Positions 10,517 through 20,293 of a stretch of DNA of 64,000 nucleotides are shown piece by piece. The DNA is from Strigamia acuminata (Eukaryota; Arthropoda; Chilopoda; Geophilomorpha; Linotaeniidae). Location: contig OX442314.1 in assembly GCA_949358305.1 (NCBI GenBank), positions 55,809,369 to 55,873,368 on the forward strand, in the 5' to 3' direction. A program made the position numbers and the translations under genes. Below the pieces are notes generated by a model. That model saw only the letters and a list, made by a program, of their open reading frames with translations, made no database searches and was not told the DNA's origin. Positions within the stretch are counted from its first letter, which is position 1. Every line of letters starts with the position of its first letter.

Positions 10517-12622
10517 CCACTTTTCCTTCCCCGACGTCTGTTTCTCATCTGGACGTTTACCTCTTTGTCACGACACTTGGTCCTTTATCACTTCAGATTC
10601 TTGGGTCCTCGATACGGTCAAAGGGATAAAATTGGAATTTTTAAATGCACCTGTTCAAACAGAATTTTGTACACCGATTTTCGACCGGGTTAAACATGAA
10701 TTGATCAGAGAGGAAGTTGAGGCCATGATCCTTAAAGGGGCCGCTTATCCGGTTCTCCCCTGCAAAGGTCAAATAATTAGTTTTCTTTTTCTAGTTTCTA
10801 AAAAAGATGGCGGTTTTCGCCCTATTATTAATCTTAAACCCCTCAATTCCTTCTTAGTTTTCAACCATTTCAAAATGGAAAGTATTCACACCGCCTTGTC
10901 TCTGGTAGAAAAAGACTCTTTTATGTTTAAACTAGATTTATCCGATGCCTATTTTTCGGTGGCCATACACCCAGATTCTCGAAAATTTTTGAGATTTTTC
11001 TGGGAAGGAGTTTTATATGAATTAGGAGTGCTCCCTTTTGGATTGGGCCCCGCTCCCTTTTATTTTACTAAATTGTGTAGAGCCGTGGCAGCTTTCCTTC
11101 GATCACTTTACGTTCAGTTGGCGGTTTATTTAGATGACTGGTTCTTTATTAATAAATCTCACGAACTTCTTACACGACAGAGGGATTTCATTTGCTTGCT
11201 TTTTCGCGCTCTCGGTTTTATAATTAATTTGAAAAAATCGATTCTTGAACCAACTACTTCAATTACTTTTTTAGGTTTTTTAATCGATTCAGTTGCTATG
11301 AGCGTCTCTTTACCACCAGACAGGATTCAGAATATTCTTACTTCCCTTGACAAGTTACTCCAATCAGATTCTTGTTCAATTCGAGATCTTTCTTCTATTA
11401 TTGGCAAACTTAATGCCACAACAGTAGCCATTTCTGCCGCACCCTTACATTATCGGGGACTACAACATTTAAAAGCTCGTAATTTCACAGGAAATTACGA
11501 ATCCACTTGTTTTATTACAGAAGAAGCTAGGTCAGAGCTTTTATGGTGGAAGCAAAATTTGAGATTTTGCAAGGGCAGATCTCTTGTTCCTAAACCTTGC
11601 CTCTTATTCTTTGATTCGGATGCTTCTCTAACAGGATGGGGAGCAACTTCTTCAGGCATTAGTATAGGGGGTTCCTGGCCCTCTTCCCTTATTAAGAAAC
11701 ATATTAATGTTCTTGAACTTTTAGCTGCCTTTTGGGGTCTCAAGTCCTTTGCTAAAGATTTATCCAATAGCATAGTTAAGATCAGAATGGACAATACTGC
11801 AGCAATTGCCTCCATAAATCATCTGGGCAGCCCCAGATCCCGAGATCTTACTGCCGTAGCACAAGACCTTTGGTCTTGGGCTATGGAAAGAAATATCTCT
11901 GTTCAAGCTGAACACATCCCGGGTCGCTTCAATATAGAAGCTGACGCGGCCTCTAGGGGTAAGGTCGTAGATTCAAGTGACTGGATGCTGGATCATGAGG
12001 TTTTTAACTCGATCGATCAAATTTGGGGTCCCTTTTCTTTAGACCTTTTCGCGGCTATGCACAACGCGCAATTAGAAAACTTTTTTAGCTGGAAGCCCGA
12101 CCCCGCTGCTCAGGCCTTTGATGCCTTAGTTCAGGACTGGGGGTCAGAAATTTCATACGCCTTCCCTCCTTTTTGCCTCGTTTCTAAATGTCTTCAGAAA
12201 ATCCGCAATGCTTCAACACCTACTCGAGTAGTTCTGATCACTCCGATTTGGCCTAGCCAAGCTTGGTTTCCGGTAATTCCTCATTCAAAAAATTTTCCTT
12301 CTTTTTAGTAAATCGGGATTTTTCCTTTCAGCTTCTTTGGTCCCTATCGACGGAAACTCCGATACAGTTGCCACAATTTCCGAATCTTTTGACGAATGCT
12401 CAGAAACAACCTCATCCACTTCTCCTAACACAATCTCTGCAACTGGCCGCATGGAAACTGTCGTCGGTTGTCTCGGAAACGGAGGTCTTTCAGCGAACGC
12501 TTCCAAATTGGTGGGGTCTTCCTGGCAATCCTCATCAAATAAGATCTACGACGGACACTGGAAGTCATGGCTTCTCTGGTCTACACGAAACAATGTTGAC
12601 CCTGTTCGACCATCTGCCGTAA
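10365..12622 (+). CDS. DIRS ORF2: reverse transcriptase, RNase H and methylase-like tail
   Basis: A long frame from the ATG at 10365 overlaps the end of ORF1 in another frame. RT motifs are clear: LVSKKDGGFRPIINLKPLN, KLDLSDAYFSV, a GVLPFGLGPAPF block and the catalytic YLDD (VYLDDWF). RNase H follows with FFDSDASLTGWGA, ELLAAFWGL and RMDNTAAI. After this comes the DIRS-specific region resembling DNA N6-adenine methylases (GPFSLDLFAA, SYAFPPF, a WPSQAWFP block). The first frame stops at 12308, but a 59-bp intron (12273-12331, GTAATT donor, 'cctttcag' acceptor) joins TGG-TTT-CCG in frame to 12332-12622, which continues the WFP-L...HPL...AAWKLS region typical of this tail. No inactivating change is seen in this ORF. 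Confidence 0.85.
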
Positions 12623-14478
12623 CATTAGCAAATTATCTTTCTTCTCTTTTTATGAATAATCTTGCGAAGTCACTTCATTTCGTCGCCATTCATTTCGTCG
12701 CCCCCGTACTTTTTTTTAATAAAGGTTGTGTTGAAAATTTTTTTTTCATTTCGTCGCCCTAATTTCATCAACATATCATTTCATTGCCCTATCATTTCGT
12801 CGCCCTATCATTTCGTCGCCCTATAATTTCGTCGCCATATCATTTCGTCGCCATTTCATTGTTGTGGAATTTTCACCGCCATTGCAGTAGAACACGCCGA
12901 AGCGTAACGTCGTATAGACGTGCGCCGAAACGTTGTAGCGACGTTTCATTTATTAATTTCTTCTTTCCATTCTTTGTGGCTTTTTGATTGCTCAATTCCC
13001 CCCTCGTCTGCCATCCAACAAATGGAGTTGGAAGAAAAAAAACCAATGGCTAACGGAGAAGAAGATGAAAATCCAAATACAATTCCATCTTTTAAGGGTG
13101 ACTAATTTCATGCTGCAGTACAAATACCTCATGATCATTTATTGCAGAGATGATTCCTGGTATTCGAAGAATTTCGGGGAATCTAATGCTTTGGTTTCAG
13201 ATATTAAGCGAGACTTTTGTGTGGTTTGGACTAGAAGGTTTTATGATGTACATGCCCAAGTATTTAGAACACAAGTTTCACATTACAGCATCACAAGCAA
13301 GCATTTGGACAGGTAACGATTAATTAAATTGATTACAATTGGGCAATTAATATATTTTTAATCAATTCACACAAGGAACCGCATTTTTCCTTCCCTCTGT
13401 GGTCGGTGATCTCGTCGTTGGGTTTCTCGTACAGCGTTATCAACCAACGACCAAACAGTTAGCTGCCATCTTATCCGTGGCCAAAACACTACAAGCCATT
13501 ATAATGGCCGTATCATTTCGTCGCCCTTCATTTCGTCGCCGTGTCATTTCGTCGCCCTTCTGTTCGGTTTGGGTTGTTTTCGTTCTTCAACCGTATCATT
13601 TCGTCGCCCTTCATTTCGTCGCCCTTTTTCCATTTTGGGTGTCATTTCGTCGCCAAAAACGGCGATGAAATGACACGGCGACGAAATGAAGGGCGACGAA
13701 ATGAAGAAACCCCAATCTTGCGCTTAGCACAATAAATGCCCACCGTTCGGCTATTTCTCAAACCATTAGTTTAATTTCTTCAGTTGATCTAGGTTCTCAT
13801 CCACTTATCAGACGAGTCATGAAAGGCGTCGCCAATTCACGTCCACAGGTTCCAAAATATTCCTCTATTTGGCATGTAGGCCCGGTTCTTCTCTTCCTTA
13901 AGTCACGATTTCGTATGCTGCCTACCTTCTCCAAGTTAGAGATTAATCGCCATATCGCTACACTCTTGGCCCTTTCCTTAGCAGGAAGGGCTTCAGACCT
14001 TAAACTCTTATCTTCCAAAGTAGTTTTTTCAGCTAACTCTTGTGTTCTTCCGCTCCTAGGTAAGAGGAAATCCTCCTCTATGGCCCCTTTTGTTCTACCC
14101 CGTTTTGAAGACAAGGAATTATGCCCAGTTGAGGCCATTAAATTTTATTTAAAACACTCAGCCGCCTTTCGCTGACCCTCTATTCAATTCTTTTTGGCAT
14201 CCTCTCGTTCCTTTGGACCGGTCACTTCTTCCACTATTGCCAGATGGATCAAAGAAACCTTGACCATGGCAGGAGTAAACACTGCAGTTTTTTCGGCCCA
14301 TTCTACCCGAGCCGCCGCTACTTCTTTTGCTTGGTCAAAAGGTGTTAATATCTCTCACATTCTTCGGGCGGCTGATTGGTCATCCGCCTCTATATTTTTT
14401 AAATTTTATAATCATCCAGTCGAAAAGATTTCGACAGATTTTATTTCTACGGTTTTAGAGGCTACGAAGAGCCTATAG
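12337..14478 (+). pseudogene. DIRS ORF3, tyrosine recombinase, interrupted
   Basis: The N-terminal part (about 12337-12666, first ATG near 12451) overlaps the end of ORF2. A 1047-bp insertion (12667-13713) then splits it, and the frame resumes at 13714. The later part has recombinase residues: an arginine in LSLAGRASDL, H-x-x-R in AHSTRAAATS, and the nucleophile tyrosine in FFKFYNHP near 14410. A TGA at 14173-14175 is an in-frame stop between the Arg and the HxxR motif. The insertion plus one target copy is 1056 bp, a multiple of three, so excision would restore the frame, but the stop would remain. The recombinase would integrate the circular DNA intermediate of the element. The gene ends inside the internal complementary region. 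Confidence 0.85.
12667..13713. mobile_element. Mutator-size insertion with iterated 15-bp terminal repeats
   Basis: A 1047-bp insertion in the DIRS recombinase, flanked by a perfect 9-bp direct repeat, AATCTTGCG (12658-12666 and 13714-13722). The left end has CTTCATTTCGTCGCC followed by a near-copy, and the right end has the same unit twice in inverse orientation, so the ends form an inverted repeat of about 30 bp made of two iterations. Further direct copies of 'catttcgtcgcc' cluster at 12780-12860 and 13515-13655. A 9-bp duplication is typical of Mutator-like elements. No transposase frame is seen. The outermost 6-7 bases do not match between the ends. Confidence 0.75.
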
Positions 14479-14574
14479 TTAACAACATTTATTGCCTAAG
14501 CTGTAATATAATTGAATATTTTGCTAAGTTATGACGCAAAATATGAATTATATAAAGAGGCAATAAATGTTGTT
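14470..14574 (+). repeat. DIRS internal complementary region
   Basis: The first half (to about 14513) is the reverse complement of the left end of the element (8653-8680). The second half, from 14510, is the reverse complement of the right end (14880-14947). The two halves meet at AATT. This is the template that lets DIRS elements complete their ends and form circles. It contains the stop of the recombinase ORF (14476-14478). Confidence 0.85.
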
Positions 14575-14763
14575 ATTTCCCACCCAACTTTTAGTTTTTG
14601 TTTTTCTCGTTGATTGATATCTTGACTGCCCTTACAACATTTGTTTATTGTTTTTTATCGTATTTTCAGATCGCCAATAAGTCGATCCGTCACCTCTCCT
14701 TGATGCCTTTCAGTAAATAAAGTATTATTTCTGAAACAACTTGTTTTTTATTCCTCAGTTCCT

Positions 14764-14899
14764 TAAAATTGGACTGGGGGTCAGGTCTCGGGCTAGACCA
14801 TAAGTAGGGGTCAACCCCTCCACCTGGTATTTTTTCTTTAAAGTACTAGTATTTATTTTAATAATTGGACAAGCCTATAGTTAACAACATTTATTGCCT
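14764..14899 (-). repeat. DIRS right inverted terminal repeat
   Basis: Inverse of 8669-8804. Past it, 14900-14947 is the right-end extension, which is also found inverted in the internal complementary region. Confidence 0.85.
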
Positions 14900-14947
14900 C
14901 TTTATATAATTCATATTTTGCGTCATAACTTAGCAAAATATTCAATT

Positions 14948-15244
14948 TTATTTGTTGTTTTAATATTTGACTTATAAAATAACATTATTACTTTTTTTAG
15001 AAAACTTAAATGTGTTGAATTATATTTTTTTCTCGCTTAATTTCCAATTTTTAAAACAAACGAAACCTGTAAAACACAAATTTCAAATTAAATGTAAAAA
15101 TCTTTTTTTCTATTTTCACCTTTTTGTGTTTAGACTGTTTACTGTACGTATTTGACAAACTGATTATTAAAAATGACATTGGTTTCGGTATTGTTTATAT
15201 TTTCTTCAGCTGCATGTCCAGCAGGCCAACAGCTCTGAACATTT
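14948..15244 (+). other. 3' region of unit B, right side of the DIRS insertion
   Basis: Continues the 3' sequence of zinc-finger unit B that was split by the DIRS element. It resembles 5650-5960, 17370-17680 and 33600-33935. Near 15220 it has the 'gccaacagctctgaacattt' block that precedes the DEG/ENaC remnant in unit D. Here the channel homology ends almost at once and joins a segment also found in unit C ('aaattgctacgattggttgt'). Confidence 0.5.
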
Positions 15245-15640
15245 ATACAACTCCAGAATGCCATCCAAGAAAATTGCTACGATTGGTTGTGTCATCCGAC
15301 CACTTACACTTCACGGCACGGCGCCTCCAAATCAGTTGAGCCAATTCAAGCGCACGTATCACGTTTAACAGTTTTTTGGTCCACTTTAATTTGTCTTCTT
15401 TGAGCTTCTTTTGCAGAAATAGTTTTGCCTTCTTTTTCATCTACTTACAATTGTCATTCTTCTTCAAAACTCGAGTAACTGTGGTTATTGATGTATTTAC
15501 ACTCAAATTGACTAGCAATTTTTCGAAAAAACTGATTTTAGTTTACAGCCAAATGGAAAATACACCGCAGACCACATTGTTTCAGTTTGCTTTTTCTCTC
15601 ACACTTCTTCCTCCCAGTCAAACTTCTTTTGCCATTGATG
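15245..15640 (-). pseudogene. Possible Tc1-like transposase N-terminal remnant
   Basis: On the minus strand, two frames separated by a stop read like the helix-turn-helix start of a Tc1-type transposase: SITTVTRVLKKN followed by a lysine-rich stretch ending KWTKKLLN, similar to the vS..TV.R.L...L..k...Rl.wa pattern. No catalytic domain follows. The call is tentative. It could equally be low-complexity lysine-rich sequence. Confidence 0.35.
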
Positions 15641-15764
15641 TATTGTGATATCGTAGACCGTGCTCCGTTCAACCAACTTGCAATTACATTAAGAGAGACT
15701 TTTTAAGCTACTAGTGCATCAATTTTGACAGCATTGGATGAAATCCGCATTCCCACATTAAAAT

Positions 15765-15830
15765 CACTAATTAATTTCATGCAGACATGCATACATATAT
15801 GTATGCATGTCTGCATGAAATTAATTAGTG
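15765..15830. repeat. Perfect 66-bp palindrome at the edge of unit C
   Basis: The 33 bases 15765-15797 are followed at once by their exact reverse complement (15798-15830). The centre is 'catacatatatgtatg'. Directly after it the shared leader of unit C begins ('tgcggccgaaacgggcactg'). The palindrome therefore sits at the breakpoint where homology among the units starts. Confidence 0.95.
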
Positions 15831-16282
15831 TGCGGCCGAAACGGGCACTGAGAAACGGAAAATACCTCCCAGAATACTCGCAAATCCGTAAATATAATTT
15901 AGCTCAATGTTTGTTGATTTGTTTTTGTTTATAGAAATGAATTTATTTAGAGGTTTCAACGCAAACAAGACACATTGGGCGCGCTATTTCGCCGAATCAT
16001 TAACCCTAACGTCGCGATCGTCCTGATCTCCACTGTGATCTCCACGAGACTCGTCGCATAATCACGCAGAATTTCAGCAGGTTTTAGTTCGTTGATTCAA
16101 CTTCTTTGCACTGTGAGTTCTCAATTCTATCCTCAGTGTACACGGCATGATTTTTTATACCATCAGTTAATTCATTTTCTTGATTTAATTTTAGGACAAC
16201 TATTCATTTTGTGATAAAAACAGTCGCTGCCAATCCTCCACTCAAGTTCATATTGTATTACGGTACTTCATAAAAATCAAAA
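15831..16282 (+). promoter_or_regulatory. 5' leader of zinc-finger unit C
   Basis: Homologous to the leaders of the other units from 'gggcactgag' on; the more upstream part is missing, replaced by the palindrome. The candidate UTR intron (near 16145-16194) has the acceptor 'ttaatttttag', but the donor reads 'cacgGCATGA', a GC rather than GT. Confidence 0.45.
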
Positions 16283-17308
16283 ATGGAAAAAAAACGTCAG
16301 GATTTCTGTTGCAACCTGTGTGATTATTCGTGTTCATATTATTCGCAATTGAGACGACACGTGCTTAAACACACTGGCGAAAAACCATTCAAGTGTCATT
16401 TGTGTGCTTATGCTTGTGTTCAAAGTGGGGATTTAAAAAAACATTTATTAATACACAAGGGGGAGAAACCATTCAAATGTCATTTGTGTGCGTATTCTTG
16501 TGTTCAAAGTGGGGCTTTAAAGTCACATTTATTAATTCATTCTGGAGAAAAACCATTCAAATGCCATTTGTGTGCTTATTCTAGTGTTCATAGTGGAAAT
16601 TTCAAAACACATTTATTAATTCATACTGGTGAAAAACCATTCAAGTGTCATTTGTGTGCTTTTTCTTGTGTTGAAAGTGGGGATTTAAAAAAACATTTAT
16701 TAATACATACTGGGGAAAAACCATTCAAGTGTCATTTGTGTGCGTATTCTTGTGTTCAAAGTGGGGCTTTAAAGTCACATTTATTAATTCATTCTGGGGA
16801 AAAACCATTCAAATGCCATTTGTGTGCTTTTTCTTGCATTACAAGTGGACATCTAAGACACCACATTGCAACCCATACTGGGGAAAAACCATTCAAGTGT
16901 CACTTGTGCGCCTATTCTTGTGTTCAAAGTGGAACTTTAAAAACTCATTTGTTAATACATACTGGGGAAAAACCATTCAAGTGTCACTTGTGCGCCTATT
17001 CTTGTGTTCAAAGTGGAACTTTAAAAACTCATTTGTTAATACATACTGGGGAAAAACCATTCAAGTGTCACTTGTGCGCCTATTCTTGTGTTCAAAGTGG
17101 AACTTTAAAAACTCATTTGTTAATACATACTGGGGAAAAACCATTCAAGTGCCATTTTTGTTTTTATTCCTGCACTCAAAGTGGACAACTAAGAAGCCAC
17201 ATTGCAACCTGCCATACTGGGGAAAACCCATTCAAGTGTCATGTATGTGCTCATTCCTATTCACGAAAAAATAGGCTGAAAAAACATTTAACTAAGCACA
17301 CAAAATAA
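16283..17308 (+). CDS. C2H2 zinc-finger protein, 12 fingers (unit C)
   Basis: The longest member of the family: a 341-codon single exon starting MEKKRQDFCC and made of twelve C2H2 fingers with TGEKPFK linkers. Fingers 8, 9 and 10 have the same protein sequence and their 84-bp DNA units appear identical (about 16895-17150), a sign of very recent finger duplication. Finger 11 has H-x4-H. The last finger ends HLTKH and the protein ends TK. Contact positions vary between fingers (QSG-N, QSG-D, QSG-A, QSG-T, ESG-D, TSG-H), so a specific DNA site is plausible but cannot be predicted reliably by eye. No effector domain is visible. It is likely nuclear and DNA-binding. Confidence 0.88.
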   Translation: MEKKRQDFCCNLCDYSCSYYSQLRRHVLKHTGEKPFKCHLCAYACVQSGDLKKHLLIHKGEKPFKCHLCAYSCVQSGALKSHLLIHSGEKPFKCHLCAYSSVHSGNFKTHLLIHTGEKPFKCHLCAFSCVESGDLKKHLLIHTGEKPFKCHLCAYSCVQSGALKSHLLIHSGEKPFKCHLCAFSCITSGHLRHHIATHTGEKPFKCHLCAYSCVQSGTLKTHLLIHTGEKPFKCHLCAYSCVQSGTLKTHLLIHTGEKPFKCHLCAYSCVQSGTLKTHLLIHTGEKPFKCHFCFYSCTQSGQLRSHIATCHTGENPFKCHVCAHSYSRKNRLKKHLTKHTK

Positions 17309-17804
17309 AAACTTTTGTTTATTACATTCATAACTAATAAATTCACCACGGTAAATTAATTTCTTATTTTATTTGTGTATTTCATTTTGGATTTTTAACA
17401 TAACATTATTACTTTTTTTAACTAAAAACTAAAAACTTAAATGTGTTGAATTGTATTTTTTTCCTCGCTTAATTTCTCCATTTTTAAAACAAAAACGAAA
17501 TTTGTAAAACCAGAATTTCAAATTAAATGTAAAAATCTCTTTTCTGCTTTCACCTTTTTGTGTTTACTGTATTTCATAAAAAGATTATTAAAAATGACAT
17601 TGCTTTCGGAATTGTTCATATTTTCTTCATCTGCGTGTCCAGCATGCCAACATCTCTGAACATTTATACAACTCCAGAACGCCATCGGGAACGCCTTCTA
17701 AGGAAATTGTTACGGTTGGTTGTCCCATCTTACACTTTATCGCAATGCACTGCGCCTTCAAATCAGTTGAGCTAATTCAAGAGCACGTTTCAAATCAAAA
17801 GTCT
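17309..17804 (+). other. 3' region of unit C
   Basis: Shared 3' sequence of the zinc-finger units, with the truncated DEG/ENaC start block at 17640-17700 joined to the same 'aaattgttacggttggttgt' segment as in unit B. The common junction shows that B and C descend from one truncated copy. No coding capacity is supported. Confidence 0.5.
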
Positions 17805-18510
17805 TCTGGGACAGAGATTAAATCAGTATTTTGTTGTATCTCTATTGGCTGTAATTACATCTTGAAGTCGTCTTGACACATAATTGATTAAATCCGCACT
17901 GAAAACTTTTCCATAACTTTTTCAAAATGACAGAAAATAGATCTCTTGTAGCAGGTTTCTTTTTTCGGATTTCAGATTTCAGACTTTAATATTCCGTAAA
18001 CAGTTTCAATTGGGTTAAGATTAGGGCCGTTAGCAGGCCATGGTAAAACCCTAATACTTTCCCTTGCAACTGTTTCTCGTACTCTTTGCAGTGTGACACG
18101 GCGCACCATCCAACTGGTAAACAAAATCCGTCACCACTAAATTAAACTGCTGAATTGAGGGTAAGTGTGGCTTTTGCATGATGTTTTCATATTTTATTGC
18201 ATTTTTAGTTCGTTCAATAATGTGTAGGGCCCCTAAACCATGTGTGGTCATTAGACTGGTGCACGTTGCCAAAATAATGCTCATCGTAATTTTTTTCTCC
18301 AATATCGCAACGCATTCTTGCTGAAAAAACACACAAATGGTTTATCCCACGAGAGCTAAAATAAAATTTTAAAAATACTAGATTCACCAAGAGAAGAGAT
18401 TCGACTATTTGCGATGAGATAATTCTTCGAGGCTTTTTATATCTAAATGTAATTTGTTTGTAAATACTGTACAGTGAGCAAAACGGGTACATCCGGGCAG
18501 GATGAATCAC
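17805..18510 (-). pseudogene. Tc1-like transposase, decayed copy
   Basis: On the minus strand, separate frames give the Tc1 catalytic region: QLDGAPCHTAKSTR (where the family has Q-D-N-A-P-C-H-T-A), then WPANGPNLNPIET (family: WP..SPDLNPIE) with the third acidic residue, then the SRRLQDVI tail. Frameshifts and stops separate these parts, so the gene is dead. It ends at the same 'ctgggacagag' as the fragment at 2140. The order on the strand is intact from core to C-terminus. The DNA-binding domain is not clearly seen. Confidence 0.75.
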
Positions 18511-19597
18511 GACAAACAGGGGAGTGATCTGGCCATTATAAATAGAGGTTCAAATTTGTTATAAACTCATATTTCTGTGTGACTCTAGGCACTCCACACC
18601 AGCAACCAAACCGTAACACACAGGGGGAGGTCAATTACTTTAAACCACATACTTTAAAGTAAAACAGAAACTATATGACTACAGTTAGGACCACCTTGTC
18701 AACAAACTTGTAAAATTAATCCACCTTGGAACCCCGATTTTATCAAACTAAGCACTCTTCTACGCAGTCTACTAGTCATTCAATAAAAAACAGGTTGACT
18801 CACCATAGTAACAACTCTGCGTTCATAAATCCAATTACTTAACTACACATTTAATTATCCGTAGCACGACATCACTGCCAAGGGAAATCAGTGCAAACAC
18901 TAGGGGTAGTTCAATTTTGTTTAATATGAGAATTACGTGTGTAAATTTCCAGTCGGAGCACGATAAAATTGAGTATGGTTTACCTACCTACTGTTAGGAG
19001 CACACACATTTATTATATTTTTAATATTGCAATAGTTGCACTGCCGAACGCAATGCATCTTACAGTCAAGTTTCTAAAGAATCATCCACACAATTGCAGT
19101 TTAAAAGGTTTACTACTTAAAGAAGCAAGAAAGAGAAATAAGAATAACAACAAATTCAACTAAATACGTAACAACTGTGAATGAGTTCTTCACACATTGT
19201 CTGGCAAAGTATTCTCCTTGTTTTCTTAGTTGACAGTTAACAACAGAGTCGCACTTCACTAGCACATAAACACTATATGCAACACCCAGCTCAGCAAGTG
19301 GTTACACTACAACCAATGCGGACTTACAGTAATCTAATTATCACGTCTCAACGAGTGGTTCCGTTATGGGCAGCGCGAGGGAGCGGATAAGTGCACTGCT
19401 CATTGAGCGGTGCCGCCTTTTTTGCACCAGGTTGCTATGCCGGGGACGTTGGCTTGGAAGTCTCATTTGCAATGAGATTAGCTTTAAAATTTGATTCGGG
19501 TATGCAGAAAAAGGGGGCACACAAGGGAAGCAACTGGCATAAAGGTACTACAGGTGCAGCTCATTAGGTCTGAGTTGCCGTGTTGCTGCTCAATGTT
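18511..19597. other. No gene recognised; left flank of Gypsy-1
   Basis: AT-rich sequence without a supported exon. The last few hundred bases are more GC-rich and continue on the far side of Gypsy-1 (30922 onward), so one uncharacterised sequence was split by that insertion. Confidence 0.4.
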
Positions 19598-20207
19598 TGT
19601 GGTGACCACGAGGTCACAAAAGTGTTTTAATAATTTATAACTCAATAAATAATGATTTTAGTATTCATAATAAACTATTGCCAAATTATTGCGGGAAAAC
19701 TAGCTATACTAGTTTTACCGTTTCTGCGGGACTGACGTGACAACGTCATATATTTGCATAATTCTCCTAATTTATGCGAATACGTCATTTCCGGTCCAGC
19801 CAGTATTTAAACCCGTGTCTGACCGGAAACCCCCACTTTATAGATACCAGAGCAACATTAGCATCACCACCTCACCGTCAGGCCGTTTTACCGGATTGAT
19901 AGAGGATCGATGCCCGTTGCCAATTACATCTATAAATCCGAAGTCACAGATATTATCGTAGCAATACTACGATTGTAATATCTCCCGAAGCGAAGCGTTT
20001 GCGAACACGTGTTTCGTCAGACGCCATTACCCTAGACAACAGTAGAAGCCACGTGTAAGACTGCCGTGCAGCAACAATCGTATCCGACCAACAAGGATCC
20101 GAGACCACATTGTTAAGTATTATTATTGTATTATTACAAGTGTGAAATAAAAGGCTTATTAGTAAGATATTGTGTAAGTTTATTTACCGGAAACCAAGGT
20201 TACGACA
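19598..20207 (+). repeat. Gypsy-1 5' LTR
   Basis: 610 bp from TGTGGTGACC to TTACGACA. A TATA-like 'tatttaaa' lies near 19804 and a polyadenylation signal AATAAA at 20146-20151. Two tandem GAAGCG blocks occur at about 19987. It appears identical to the 3' LTR. Confidence 0.95.
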
Positions 20208-20209
20208 CG

Positions 20210-20227
20210 TGGGGGCCTGTCCGGGAT
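20210..20227 (+). other. Primer-binding site, tRNA-Pro type
   Basis: TGGGGGCCTGTCCGGGAT, two bases after the LTR. It begins with TGG as required to pair with a CCA tail and differs at only two adjacent positions from the proline-tRNA primer site known from other retroelements. The exact tRNA of this species cannot be checked here. Confidence 0.7.
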
Positions 20228-20293
20228 AGTTTTGAACATTCAAACTATTTTAAATAAACATATCTTACGGTTTGAACTTTGCAAACCATCGAA

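Larger units (their letters stand above)
8653..14947 (+). mobile_element. DIRS-type tyrosine-recombinase retrotransposon, full length
   Basis: A roughly 6.3-kb element with the DIRS hallmarks: inverted terminal repeats, an internal complementary region, and ORFs for a Gag-like protein, RT/RNase H with a methylase-like tail, and a tyrosine recombinase, but no integrase or protease. The boundaries come from the internal complementary region, which contains the left end and the right end back to back, overlapping at AATT. The paralogous unit A reads 'ttctaattttatttg' at this spot, the expected empty site. The copy has two in-frame stops (9068, 14173) and an insertion in the recombinase, so it is not autonomous now. 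Confidence 0.9.

Noticed and set aside
12784-13735. Several ORFs with Ser-Pro-Tyr/Phe-rich repeats
   Set aside because: They are translations of the iterated 'catttcgtcgcc' units of the inserted element, not genes.
16393-17274. Long alternative-frame ORFs over zinc-finger unit C
   Set aside because: They repeat every 84 bp only because the finger codons do; the C2H2 frame is the real one.
19737-19961. A 74-codon ORF repeated at 30447-30671
   Set aside because: It is identical only because both lie in the same LTR; it crosses the promoter region and has no protein character.
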